Shown: in pieces, positions 43,374 to 51,813 of the stretch
How the letters are laid out: each line of letters starts with the position of its first letter
Numbering within the stretch: the stretch's first letter is position 1
Assembly (NCBI GenBank): GCA_963700735.1
Contig: CAVOYR010000007.1
Location: 310,001 to 374,000, forward strand
DNA from: Anderseniella sp963700735
Lineage (GTDB): Bacteria; Pseudomonadota; Alphaproteobacteria; Rhizobiales; Aestuariivirgaceae
Length of the DNA: 64,000 nucleotides
Reading direction: 5' to 3'
The notes under the pieces: generated by a model
Databases searched by the model: none
Told to the model about the DNA's origin: nothing
What the model saw: the letters and a program-made list of their open reading frames with translations, nothing else
Position numbers and translations under genes: made by a program

Positions 43374-44206
43374 AACACGCGTGTGTCGTCGGTCAGGGCA
43401 TATCCCATTCCCGTTCTCCAGTAATCCATGGCTACTGGATAAATCTTTACGGTCTGGATGCGGACTATACCATCCGGGATGTGTCACCTGATCAGCTGCC
43501 CGGTGTCATCGCACAGGTGCGGTCCGGCGACCTTGAAGGGTGCAATATCACTGTTCCACACAAGCAAGCCGTAGCAGCACTGCTCGATGCCGTTGATCCG
43601 GCTGCACTGGCGACCGGAAGCATCAACACGATCTACCGTGCTGACGACGGGAGGGTACGGGGTACCTCCACTGATGGACAAGGCTACCTCGCCCACTTGT
43701 TGCAGTGCTGGCCAGACTTCAAGGCTGACGGCAGTAGCGTCGTCGTACTGGGAGCCGGTGGAGCTGCCCGCAGCATTGTTGCAGCACTGCTGGATGCTGG
43801 TGCGGCAACCATCTTCGTAGCGAACAGGACACCTGCCAAAGTAGCTCCGTTGGCCATGCTCGATCCTGCGCGAGTGAGGGCCGTTCACGATGACGCACTT
43901 GCGGATGTGGCAGAACAAGCAAGCCTGGTGATCAACACGACATCGTTGGGGACCGGCGGCAAGGGTGCCTATCCCTTCCCGGTGAAAGCCACACCTGCGC
44001 ATTGCATCATCTCCGATATCGTCTACGTGCCACTTGAAACACCCATGTTGAAACAGGCCAGGCAACATGATCGCAGGACACTTGATGGCCTCGGCATGTT
44101 GCTCCATCAGGCCGTGGACGGCTTCAACCTGTGGTTTGGCATCAAGCCTGAAGTTACCGCTGAGCTTCGCCGAATTGTTGAAGAGGATATTGCGACCAGT
44201 GGCTGA
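43370..44206 (+). CDS. aroE: shikimate dehydrogenase
   Basis: 278-aa NADPH-dependent enzyme of the shikimate pathway. It has GQGISHSRSPVIHGYWINLYGLDADYT at the start (substrate-binding Ser pair), CNITVPHKQAV with the catalytic Lys, and the nucleotide-binding VVLGAGGAARSIVAALLDAGA with the NRT motif FVANRTPAK. The downstream DGLGMLLHQAVDGFNLWFG is also characteristic. It starts ATGA-coupled to maf and overlaps coaE by 8 bp. Confidence 0.95.
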   Translation: MKHACVVGQGISHSRSPVIHGYWINLYGLDADYTIRDVSPDQLPGVIAQVRSGDLEGCNITVPHKQAVAALLDAVDPAALATGSINTIYRADDGRVRGTSTDGQGYLAHLLQCWPDFKADGSSVVVLGAGGAARSIVAALLDAGAATIFVANRTPAKVAPLAMLDPARVRAVHDDALADVAEQASLVINTTSLGTGGKGAYPFPVKATPAHCIISDIVYVPLETPMLKQARQHDRRTLDGLGMLLHQAVDGFNLWFGIKPEVTAELRRIVEEDIATSG

Positions 44207-44831
44207 ACCCGGTGTCTTCAAGGTTGCGCTGACCGGCTCGATTGCCATGGGCAAGTCGACCGTCGCCGGCATGTTGCGGGACGCGGGCGTGGCAGTGTTC
44301 GATGCTGATGCCACGGTTCACCAGCTTTACAGCGAAGGCGGTGAAGCAGTTGCGTTGATTGCCGATGCCTTCCCCGGTGCCGTTGTGGATAACCGGGTTG
44401 ATCGAACCAAACTATCCGCCATCGTGCTGTCTGACCCTGAAGCCATCAAGCGGCTTGAACAAATCGTTCATCCGCTTGTTCATCGGGAGCAGGACAGGTT
44501 TCTGGAACAGGCGATGACCGATGCTGCTCTACTTGTCGTCTTTGACATTCCGCTGTTGTTCGAAGGCGGGCGCGAAGGCGAGTTTGATGCCGTCATGGTC
44601 GTGTCTGCACCAGCAAAGCTGCAGCGCGAACGGGCGCTGGCGCGCGACGGCATGAGCGTGGAGAAGTTCGAAGCAATTCTTGCCCGTCAGGTGCCTGATG
44701 CGGTCAAGCGCAGCAAGGCTGACATCATTATTCCAACGGGCACATCACTGGACGAAACCCGCAAAGCGGTAAACACTGCCATTGAAGAACTGAGAGCGAA
44801 ATTGGGGAGTGCCGCACGCCATGATTCGTGA
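44199..44831 (+). CDS. coaE: dephospho-CoA kinase
   Basis: 210-aa last enzyme of CoA synthesis. The P-loop is ALTGSIAMGKSTVAGMLRDAG, followed by VFDADATVHQLYSEGG, the LEQIVHPLVHREQ segment and DIPLLFEGGREGEFD. The GTG at 44199 gives the standard length; a TTG at 44190 with a better-placed AAGAGG is a close alternative. The gene is overlapped by aroE at its start and by dnaQ at its end. Confidence 0.94.
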   Translation: MAEPGVFKVALTGSIAMGKSTVAGMLRDAGVAVFDADATVHQLYSEGGEAVALIADAFPGAVVDNRVDRTKLSAIVLSDPEAIKRLEQIVHPLVHREQDRFLEQAMTDAALLVVFDIPLLFEGGREGEFDAVMVVSAPAKLQRERALARDGMSVEKFEAILARQVPDAVKRSKADIIIPTGTSLDETRKAVNTAIEELRAKLGSAARHDS

Positions 44832-45525
44832 AGTCGTGCTTGATACCGAAACGACCGGACTTGACCCATTTACCGGCGACCGGATCGTTGAAATCGGCGC
44901 GGTGGAAATGATCAACCAGGTGCCGACCGGCAACCATTATCACCAATACATCAATCCTGAACGGGACATGCCGCAGGAGGCTTTCAACGTCCATGGCTTG
45001 TCAGCAGAGTTTTTGTATGGCCATCCCGTGTTTGCAGACATTGCGGAGGCGTTTCTGGAGTTTGTGGGTGATGCAGTACTGGTGATTCACAACGCCCAGT
45101 TCGACATGAAATTCATCAATGCAGAGCTTGCCCGGGTCAACCGGCCAGCAATTCCGATGGAACAGGTTGTCGACAGCCTGATGATTGCGCGCAAGCGCCA
45201 TCCCATGGGACCCAACAGCCTGGATGCCTTGTGCCGGCGCTACGGTATCGACAACTCGCGTCGCGAGAAGCACGGCGCCTTGCTGGATTCCGAGCTTCTT
45301 GCCGACGTCTACATCGAGCTGATGGGGGGACGCCAGGCTGCACTCGGCCTTACCGAGGTTCGCGAGGTTGTAAAGGTCAGTTCAACGACCGTGGTCATCA
45401 ATGCACGCACGCGCCCCGCAGAGCTCAAGGCCCGGCTCACCCAGATCGAGGTGGAAAGCCATGCCGAAATGGTCAAGAGCCTCGGTGACAAGGCTCTCTG
45501 GCCAGGCGTTAGCCAGCGTACTTGA
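44821..45525 (+). CDS. dnaQ: DNA polymerase III subunit epsilon
   Basis: 234-aa proofreading 3'-5' exonuclease. Exo I is in EVVLDTETTGLDP, Exo II in VIHNAQFDMKFIN, and Exo III epsilon in HGALLDSELLADVY (H...D). The C-terminal ~50 residues bind DnaE in the family. The ATG at 44821 overlaps the coaE stop by 11 bp. This closes the ppsR-maf-aroE-coaE-dnaQ unit, convergent to secB. Confidence 0.95.
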   Translation: MIREVVLDTETTGLDPFTGDRIVEIGAVEMINQVPTGNHYHQYINPERDMPQEAFNVHGLSAEFLYGHPVFADIAEAFLEFVGDAVLVIHNAQFDMKFINAELARVNRPAIPMEQVVDSLMIARKRHPMGPNSLDALCRRYGIDNSRREKHGALLDSELLADVYIELMGGRQAALGLTEVREVVKVSSTTVVINARTRPAELKARLTQIEVESHAEMVKSLGDKALWPGVSQRT

Positions 45526-45537
45526 GGCTGCCGGTGA

Positions 45538-46053
45538 TTATGCGTTCTGCTGCTCGGCAGCGGCGCGCTGCTGGTACATTGCCGCAAAGTCGATCGGATC
45601 GAGCATCAGGGGCGGGAAGCCGCCATTGCGTGAAACGTCTGCAATGATCTGCCGTGCGAACGGGAACAACATGCGCGGGCACTCCACCAGAACGATGGGA
45701 TGCAGGGCTTCTTGCGGAATATTCTCAAGGCGGAAGATACCGGCGTAAAGAAGCTCGGCCACGAACACGGTTGATGTCTTGCCGCTGGCCTTGGCGTTCA
45801 GGTGCAGCTCGACTTCAAAGTCGGTTTCCGACATCGGCTTGGCGTTCACGTTTACCGAAATGTTGATCTCGGGCTGGCCGTCCTGCCCGGTCAGCGACTG
45901 GGGTGCATTCGGGTTCTCGAACGACATGTCCTTGATGTACTGGCCAAGGATCTTCATGGAAGGCGCAGCACCGGGAGCCTTGGTGCCATTGCCAGCCTGT
46001 CCGTTGGATTCCGCGGCGGGCTTGGGAGCTGCCTCTTTTGCTGCTTTGGCCAT
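45538..46053 (-). CDS. secB: protein-export chaperone SecB
   Basis: 171-aa tetrameric chaperone keeping preproteins unfolded for SecA. After an Ala/Lys-rich ~30-residue extension the SecB core begins MKILGQYIKDMSFENPNAP and continues ISVNVNAKPMSETDFEVELHLNAKA and AGIFRLENIPQEALHPIVLVECPRMLFPFARQIIADVSRNGGFPPLMLDPIDFAAMY. The acidic C-terminal SecA-binding tail is short. It is transcribed from the minus strand, toward dnaQ. dnaQ-secB convergent order is widely conserved near alphaproteobacterial ori. Confidence 0.95.
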   Translation of the reverse strand: MAKAAKEAAPKPAAESNGQAGNGTKAPGAAPSMKILGQYIKDMSFENPNAPQSLTGQDGQPEINISVNVNAKPMSETDFEVELHLNAKASGKTSTVFVAELLYAGIFRLENIPQEALHPIVLVECPRMLFPFARQIIADVSRNGGFPPLMLDPIDFAAMYQQRAAAEQQNA

Positions 46054-46139
46054 TTCTTGACGTTCCTTTGTTTCTCGCAGGTGCGCTTAATCAAGCCGGG
46101 TGGCTAGCATGATGGATGCTTTCGCGCAAGAAATCTTGC

Positions 46140-46649
46140 CTATCTGGAGTCGGGATCTTGCCGGGCTGGCCGGCCTTTGTCAGGATCGATCTCCACCGCC
46201 TCGCCTTCGATGATCGTGCCATCTGGACGCCCCCCGTGACCGGGAGCGTCGCGATACGGCCTGGATGTTGTCTGGGTGGTCGCGACGACGATATGCGGCT
46301 GGATGAATTTCCAGACATGGCCAGTGATCATTGACCGAACAGGCGGGATCAGCAAGGCAAAGCCCAGGGCATCTGTTGCGAACCCCGGCGTCAGCAGCAA
46401 TACCCCTGCTACCAGTACGCAAGCGCCTTGAATCAACGCCTCAACCGGCGCTTCGCCGCGACTTGCCGAGGCACGCACCTTGTTGATCGCATCGAGCCCC
46501 TGGCTGCGCACCAGCATGGTGCCAGCGATGGCCGTCAGCAGGACCAGCCCAATGGTCGCCGGGATGCCGATCAATGAACCGACTTTCAGAAACAGTGCAA
46601 TCTCGATGATCGGCACAACCACAAATGCCAGAAACAGGAATACTCTCAT
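46140..46649 (-). CDS. fxsA: FxsA family membrane protein
   Basis: 169-aa inner-membrane protein. It has the FxsA pattern of about three to four hydrophobic segments (MRVFLFLAFVVVPIIEIALFLKVGSLIG, TIGLVLLTAIAGTMLVRSQG, ACVLVAGVLLLTPGFATDALGFALLIPPVR), followed by a hydrophilic tail of ~50 residues. FxsA of E. coli suppresses F exclusion of phage T7; its normal role is unknown. Start at 46649 is chosen because upstream residues do not look like the family. It is divergent from the Tim44-like gene. Confidence 0.9.
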   Translation of the reverse strand: MRVFLFLAFVVVPIIEIALFLKVGSLIGIPATIGLVLLTAIAGTMLVRSQGLDAINKVRASASRGEAPVEALIQGACVLVAGVLLLTPGFATDALGFALLIPPVRSMITGHVWKFIQPHIVVATTQTTSRPYRDAPGHGGRPDGTIIEGEAVEIDPDKGRPARQDPDSR

Positions 46650-46802
46650 CACATCTCTCGAAACACGGCATGCGGCACAGTTGTCATTGTCGCGCCATTG
46701 CCCCACTGCACCATCAATGCCTATATATGACCTCAGTATCCCAACCGCAGCGAAACCATGCAGGCGCGCGCTGCCCGAACCGAACAAGAGTTGTACCTTT
46801 CC

Positions 46803-47537
46803 ATGACCCAGGTTTTTGATCCGTTCAATCTGATTATCCTGGCGGTAGCTGTCATCATCTTCTTCCGGCTGCGCAGTGTGCTTGGTTCCCGGACCGGTAA
46901 CGAAAAGCCGTTTGATCCAACCATTGGTCGCGACACCGCTGATACAACCCGGCAGTCGCCTGCCGGCAAGGACAATGTGGTGCCTCTGCCCGGCCGCAAC
47001 AAGCCGGTTGCAGTTCCAGCTGACATCCAGGATGACGAAGATGATGAGCGCAAGCCGGTCTGGGACGGGTTTGCTGCAGAAGGATCACCTGTTGCAAAGG
47101 GCCTCGAACAACTGAACAACCAGGATCCCTCGTTCACGCCGCGCGAATTCCTCAAGGGTGCGCGCATGGCCTATGAAATGATCGTGACGGCATTTGCGGA
47201 CGGTGACAGGCAGCAACTCAAGCCCTTGTTGTCGCGCGATGTGTTTGATGGTTTCTCGCAAGCCATCGACCAGCGCAAGGCGGACGGCCACGTGCTCGAA
47301 TCAAAGTTTGTCGGTATCAACAAGGCCGATATCATCAAGGTCGACCTCACCGGCGGCAAGGCACAGGTCAGCGTGAAGTTCGTCAGCGACTTGATCACGG
47401 CTACGCTCGACAGCCAGGGTACGGTCATTGACGGTGACCCGAGCGAGATCCAGGAAATCACCGACGTATGGACCTTCGAACGGCCAGTCAAGTCACGCGA
47501 TCCGAACTGGAAGCTCGTGGCAACCGAAGCCGACTGA
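46803..47537 (+). CDS. Tim44-like (TimA) domain protein
   Basis: 244-aa protein with one N-terminal membrane segment (FNLIILAVAVIIFFRL), a ~75-residue hydrophilic linker and a C-terminal Tim44-like domain (FTPREFLKGARMAYEMIVTAFADGDRQQLKPLLSRDVFDGFSQAIDQR). Alphaproteobacterial TimA is related to the mitochondrial import component Tim44 and is anchored to the inner membrane; its bacterial role is not well defined. The start at 46803 places the hydrophobic segment at the beginning. It is followed by mltA after 8 bp. Confidence 0.9.
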   Translation: MTQVFDPFNLIILAVAVIIFFRLRSVLGSRTGNEKPFDPTIGRDTADTTRQSPAGKDNVVPLPGRNKPVAVPADIQDDEDDERKPVWDGFAAEGSPVAKGLEQLNNQDPSFTPREFLKGARMAYEMIVTAFADGDRQQLKPLLSRDVFDGFSQAIDQRKADGHVLESKFVGINKADIIKVDLTGGKAQVSVKFVSDLITATLDSQGTVIDGDPSEIQEITDVWTFERPVKSRDPNWKLVATEAD

Positions 47538-47545
47538 GACCCACG

Positions 47546-48745
47546 ATGCCCCTGTTCCGGACGTCCACCGCGATGGCTGCTGGTATGGCAATTGTGGTTG
47601 GCCTCGCCGGGCCGGCAACCATGGCAGGAGCAGAAGCGAGAATGAAGTTGACCCGGCTGAGCCTTGAGCAGTTGCCGGGTTGGCAGCATGACAACATGGC
47701 CGATGCCTTGAAGGTACTGGACCGAGCCTGTGCCGAACTGGTGTCGTCCGGAACCGGCTTCTCCCGTGCCGCACTGCTGTCCGGAAAGGCCTCCGACTGG
47801 CATGAGCCATGCCGTGCCGTACGCAGCGCTGTCGCCAATGGCGTTGATGAGCGCGCGGCCCGCGCACTCGTCTCCTCCACGTTCTCGGCTTTGAACATCT
47901 CCGGCTCCACAGGCCAGTTTACCGGCTACTTCGAACCGGAAGTTGAAGGATCGTTGCGGCGTTCCGGGGAGTATTCCGTTCCGGTTCTCAAGCGCCCTGG
48001 CGATCTTGTGAAGTTGCCGGCTGCTGATGCGCGCCGGCTGGGCGTGTCCTATGGCCGGGTGATCCGGGGCACGGCGCAGCCCTATTACACCCGGCAGGAG
48101 ATTGAACAGGGCAAGCTGGCAGGGCAGGGACTGGAGATCACCTGGCTCAAGTCGTGGGCCGATCTGTTCTTCATGCAGGTACAAGGGTCCGGCAGGGTCC
48201 GGCTACCAGACGGCAAGACAATGCGGCTGGCCTACGGGCTCAAGACCGGATTGCCCTATACCTCGATCGGCAAGGTGTTGATCGACCGTGGCGAGATGAC
48301 CCGCGAGGCAATGTCCATGCAGGCCTTGCGGGCCTGGCTCGAGGCGCATCCGGACAAGGCCCGCGACCTGATGTGGCAGAACCAGTCCTATGTGTTCTTC
48401 CGCAGGCTGGAGGGCGCTGGCAGTGCATCAGGCCCGGTAGGCGCCCAGAAGTTGCCACTTACGCCGTTCAGGTCGCTTGCGGTCGACCGCGCATACTGGT
48501 CGCTTGGCGTGCCGATGTGGGTGTCTACCCGGGTGCACTACAATGGCAAGGTGGTTCCGTTCGACCGGCTGATGGTGGCCCAGGATACTGGCTCGGCCAT
48601 CAAGGGTCCGCAGCGCGGAGACATCTTCTTTGGTTCGGGCGACGCTGCCGGGCGGGACGCGGGATTGATGGACGAACCCGGATCAATGTACGCACTGGTG
48701 CCGCATGGCCTGGCGGACAGGCTGTTGCGAAAATTCCGGCCATGA
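47546..48745 (+). CDS. mltA: murein transglycosylase A, MltA family
   Basis: 399-aa lytic transglycosylase. An N-terminal signal-like segment (AMAAGMAIVVGLAGPATMAGAEA) is followed by the MltA domain (TGQFTGYFEPEVEGSLRRSGEYSVPVLKRPGDL, EITWLKSWADLFFMQVQGSGRVRLPDG) and the 3D domain with its catalytic Asp in LMVAQDTGSAIKGPQRGDIFFGSGDAAG. No lipobox cysteine is seen, so it is predicted to be secreted or membrane-anchored by its N-terminus. It cleaves glycan strands, making 1,6-anhydro ends. It overlaps the smr gene by 4 bp. Confidence 0.93.
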   Translation: MPLFRTSTAMAAGMAIVVGLAGPATMAGAEARMKLTRLSLEQLPGWQHDNMADALKVLDRACAELVSSGTGFSRAALLSGKASDWHEPCRAVRSAVANGVDERAARALVSSTFSALNISGSTGQFTGYFEPEVEGSLRRSGEYSVPVLKRPGDLVKLPAADARRLGVSYGRVIRGTAQPYYTRQEIEQGKLAGQGLEITWLKSWADLFFMQVQGSGRVRLPDGKTMRLAYGLKTGLPYTSIGKVLIDRGEMTREAMSMQALRAWLEAHPDKARDLMWQNQSYVFFRRLEGAGSASGPVGAQKLPLTPFRSLAVDRAYWSLGVPMWVSTRVHYNGKVVPFDRLMVAQDTGSAIKGPQRGDIFFGSGDAAGRDAGLMDEPGSMYALVPHGLADRLLRKFRP

Positions 48746-49375
48746 CAAAGCCTGCCCAACCGAAACGCACCCGCGGACCTCGAACGCTGCGCAGCGATGA
48801 AGCCGCAATCTGGAATCTCGTCAAGGATACCGTGCGGCCGTTGCGGCCGAGGCCGTTGCCCTTGCCGACGGAACAGGCCGCTGAAGCGATGTCGATTGCC
48901 GCAAAGACAGTGGCAGCGGGCACGCCGGCAAAGCAGGTCCGCCACGTCACACAACCGGTGCCGGCCTTGCCAAGGCCGGTACCACCCGCTGTCGCGGGCC
49001 TCAATCGCCGCGATACCCAGAAGCTGGGTCGCGGCAATGTCGAGATCGATGCGCGCATAGACCTGCATGGCATGAGCGTCGAGCGTGGCCGGATCGCGCT
49101 GCTGAACTTCATCGAGTTCGGCTCGCGCACGCGACCTCAGGAATGTGCTGGTGATCACCGGCAAGGGTGCATCGCCGTTCACCCGGCATACGCTGCATTC
49201 GAAAGATGTCTATCACGCACCGGAGCGGCAAGGCCGCTTGCGGGCAGCGTTTCCAGGGTGGATGAATGACCGGGTGTTTGCCGATCACGTGGTCGGCTTT
49301 CAGCCTGCCCATCCCCGGCATGGCGGCGGCGGTGCATTCTATGTCCGGCTGCGCCGAAAGGCGGGCAAGCCGTGA
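48742..49375 (+). pseudogene. Smr domain protein, interrupted by a +1 frameshift
   Basis: The first frame encodes a ~100-residue basic, Pro-rich linker and the start of the Smr (MutS2-like nuclease) domain, IDARIDLHGMSVERGRIALLNFIEFGSRTR. The rest of the domain, LRNVLVITGKG and the C-terminal FYVRLRRK, continues one frame later and stops at 49373-49375. The break lies at 49123-49136 and corresponds to one extra base. The downstream HTH gene starts as GTGA on this stop, so the second frame is normally translated. Smr domains cut nicked or branched DNA, and RNA in some proteins. With the frame restored it would be about 210 aa. Confidence 0.82.
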
Positions 49376-49752
49376 CGCCGTTCGGTGCAAAGCTGCGCGA
49401 CCTGCGCCGCCAGCGCGGCATGACCATGAAGCAGATGGCAGACGCCATTGGTGTGACACCGGCTTATCTCTCGGCACTCGAACACGGTCATCGAGGCTTG
49501 CCCAGCTGGTACCTGGTCCAGCGTATCATCGCCTATTTCAATATCATCTGGGATGAAGCCGAAGAGATTGCCCGGCTTGCCCGGCTGTCGCATCCGCGCA
49601 TCGTGGTAGACACATCGGGTCTTTCACCAAGGGCAACCGAGCTGGCCAACCGGCTGGCGTCCTCCATCCGCGAAATGGAAGAGGCACAGATCGAACGCCA
49701 TCTTCAGTTGCTGGAACCCGGTGACGTGAAACCCGGCACACCTACAAGATGA
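49372..49752 (+). CDS. small XRE-family helix-turn-helix regulator
   Basis: 126-aa protein with a Cro/C1-type HTH at residues ~5-60 (GAKLRDLRRQRGMTMKQMADAIGVTPAYLSALEHGHRGLPSW) and a helical C-terminal part of unknown role (FNIIWDEAEEIARLARLS, LANRLASSIREMEEAQIERHL). GTG start overlaps the smr stop. Its 3' end overlaps convergent hslU by 11 bp. Conserved alphaproteobacterial neighbour of mltA-smr; its target genes are unknown. Confidence 0.87.
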   Translation: MTPFGAKLRDLRRQRGMTMKQMADAIGVTPAYLSALEHGHRGLPSWYLVQRIIAYFNIIWDEAEEIARLARLSHPRIVVDTSGLSPRATELANRLASSIREMEEAQIERHLQLLEPGDVKPGTPTR

Positions 49753-51049
49753 ACTTGGACAGGTCGGTGTTGCGAGCAAGGTCTCCGAGGTGATCCTCGA
49801 CGAACTTCGCGTCCAGCACGACGGTTTCTCCCGCGCGGTCCGTGGCGGTGTAGCTTACCTCTTCGAGCACCCGCTCCATGATGGTGTGAAGCCGGCGCGC
49901 ACCGATGTTCTCGACAGATGCGTTCACTTCGGCTGCGATATCTGCGAGTGCATCAATGCCATCTTCTGTCACGTCGAGCGTCAGCTTCTCCGTGGCGAGC
50001 AAGGCGACGTACTGCTTGACCAGGCTGGCCTCGGGCTCGATCAGGATCCGTCTGAAATCGTCACGGGTGAGGGCATTCAGTTCAACCCTGATAGGCAACC
50101 GGCCCTGCAGCTCCGGCAACAGGTCTGATGGTTTTGCGATATGAAACGCCCCTGATGCAATGAACAGGATGTGGTCTGTTTTCACCGGCCCATACTTGGT
50201 GGAGACCGTGGTGCCTTCGATCAGCGGCAGCAGGTCGCGCTGAACACCTTCGCGACTGACATCGGCGCCCTGACGTTCTGCGCGCGCGGTCACCTTGTCG
50301 ATCTCGTCGAGGAACACGATGCCGTTGTTCTCCACGCTGTCGATGGCCTCGGCGACGATCTGTTCCTGGTCGATCAACTTGTCGGATTCTTCCGGTACCA
50401 GCACCGTATGGCTTTCACCGACCAACATGCGCCGGGTTTTGGTGCGCTGGCCAAATGCCTTGCCGAACATGTCGGACAGGTTGACCATGCCGACCGATGA
50501 TCCGGGCATCCCGGGAATGTCCATGGTCGACATGCCGCCACCGGCGTCTATGACCTCGAGCTCGATTTCCTTGTCGTCAAGCTCACCCTTGCGCAGCTTC
50601 GTCCTGAACGAATCGCGGGTGGTGGCAGACGCGCCGGCACCGACCAGCGCATCAAGAACGCGGTTCTCGGCATTGGCTTGCGCCTGGGCCTTCACCTGGT
50701 CCCGGCGGCTCTCGCGAGCCAGCGTCAACCCGATCTCGACCAGGTCGCGGATGATCTGTTCGACATCCCGTCCAACATAGCCGACCTCGGTGAACTTGGT
50801 CGCCTCCACCTTGATGAAGGGTGCGTTGGCGAGCTTGGCCAGCCGCCGGGCGATCTCGGTCTTGCCCACACCCGTCGGCCCGATCATCAGGATGTTCTTT
50901 GGCATCACTTCATCGCGCAAGGCCGGGTCCAGCTGCTTGCGGCGCCAGCGATTGCGCAGGGCGATGGCAACCATGCGCTTGGCATCGCGCTGACCGACGA
51001 TATGACGGTCCAGTTCGGAAACAATCTCACGCGGGGAAAAATCGGTCAT
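49742..51049 (-). CDS. hslU: ATP-dependent protease ATPase subunit HslU (ClpY)
   Basis: 435-aa AAA+ unfoldase of the HslUV proteasome-like protease. It has EIVSELDRHIVGQRDAKRMVAIALRNRWRR, Walker A MIGPTGVGKTEIARRLAKL, pore-loop VEATKFTEVGYVGRDVEQI, the I domain in the middle and Walker B GIVFLDEIDKV. The C-terminus ends NTDLSKFIL (the usual RYIL/KFIL tail that docks into HslV). It follows hslV by 39 bp on the minus strand. Confidence 0.96.
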   Translation of the reverse strand: MTDFSPREIVSELDRHIVGQRDAKRMVAIALRNRWRRKQLDPALRDEVMPKNILMIGPTGVGKTEIARRLAKLANAPFIKVEATKFTEVGYVGRDVEQIIRDLVEIGLTLARESRRDQVKAQAQANAENRVLDALVGAGASATTRDSFRTKLRKGELDDKEIELEVIDAGGGMSTMDIPGMPGSSVGMVNLSDMFGKAFGQRTKTRRMLVGESHTVLVPEESDKLIDQEQIVAEAIDSVENNGIVFLDEIDKVTARAERQGADVSREGVQRDLLPLIEGTTVSTKYGPVKTDHILFIASGAFHIAKPSDLLPELQGRLPIRVELNALTRDDFRRILIEPEASLVKQYVALLATEKLTLDVTEDGIDALADIAAEVNASVENIGARRLHTIMERVLEEVSYTATDRAGETVVLDAKFVEDHLGDLARNTDLSKFIL

Positions 51050-51088
51050 GGAGAACTCGTTCTGGGGTGTGGTTCCCGGTGCGGCCTG

Positions 51089-51649
51089 TTACTCGGCACC
51101 GAGTTTTTCGATCGTGATGTTGGCGTTGGTGTAGACGCAGATATCAGCAGCGATCAGCATTGCCTTGCGGGCAATGGTTTCTGCGTCGAGGTCGGTATTG
51201 TCCGCCAGCGCCCGTGCAGCCGACAGCGCATAGTTGCCGCCAGAGCCGATGGCGATGATGCCGTTTTCCGGTTCCAGCACGTCGCCGTTACCGGTCAGCA
51301 CAAGGCTGGTCGACTTGTCCGCGACGATCATCATCGCTTCCAGCCGGCGCAGGTAACGGTCGGTGCGCCAGTCCTTGGCAAGCTCGACGCAGGCGCGGGT
51401 CAGTTGGCCGGGGTACTGTTCCAGCTTTGCTTCAAGCCGCTCGAACAGGGTCATGGCGTCTGCGGTTGCTCCGGCAAAGCCTGCAATCACGTCGCCCTTG
51501 CCCAGCGGCCGGACCTTGCGGGCATTGCCCTTGATCACGGTGTCGGACAGGCTGACCTGGCCGTCGCCGGCAACCACAACGGTGTTGCCCCGTCGCACGG
51601 TGACAATGGTTGTGCCGTGCCAGACAGGTAGATTGCGGTCGTCAGTCAT
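51089..51649 (-). CDS. hslV: ATP-dependent protease subunit HslV (ClpQ)
   Basis: 186-aa threonine protease. The N-terminal propeptide MTDDRNLPVWHG precedes the catalytic Thr of GTTIVTVRR (GTTI). Later motifs are GDGQVSLSDTVIKGNARKVRPL, GFAGATADAMTLFERLEAKLEQYPGQLTRACVELAKDWRTDRYLRRLEAMM and IGSGGNYALSAARAL. With HslU it forms the two-ring protease. It is divergent from hisB with ~165 bp between, the shared promoter region. Confidence 0.96.
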   Translation of the reverse strand: MTDDRNLPVWHGTTIVTVRRGNTVVVAGDGQVSLSDTVIKGNARKVRPLGKGDVIAGFAGATADAMTLFERLEAKLEQYPGQLTRACVELAKDWRTDRYLRRLEAMMIVADKSTSLVLTGNGDVLEPENGIIAIGSGGNYALSAARALADNTDLDAETIARKAMLIAADICVYTNANITIEKLGAE

Positions 51650-51719
51650 GCCGGTAATCTCCCGGTCTGTGTTGCCATGGTTTATCAGGTAAGCTCGACT
51701 GACAGCGATTAAAAGACCC

Positions 51720-51740
51720 TGCCGGGTTAATCAACCGGCA
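51720..51740. repeat. imperfect inverted repeat in the hslV-hisB divergent gap
   Basis: TGCCGGGTT at 51720-51728 faces AACCGGCA at 51733-51740 (one extra G in the left arm). It lies about 75 bp upstream of hisB and 70 bp upstream of hslV. Operator or transcript structure; no family consensus is recognised. Confidence 0.35.
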
Positions 51741-51813
51741 CCTGAACCCTTGCGTGGACGTGGTGTCCTGTTAAAAGGCACCCGCATGGGTGTGAGTGGA
51801 TGGGATGCGAACA

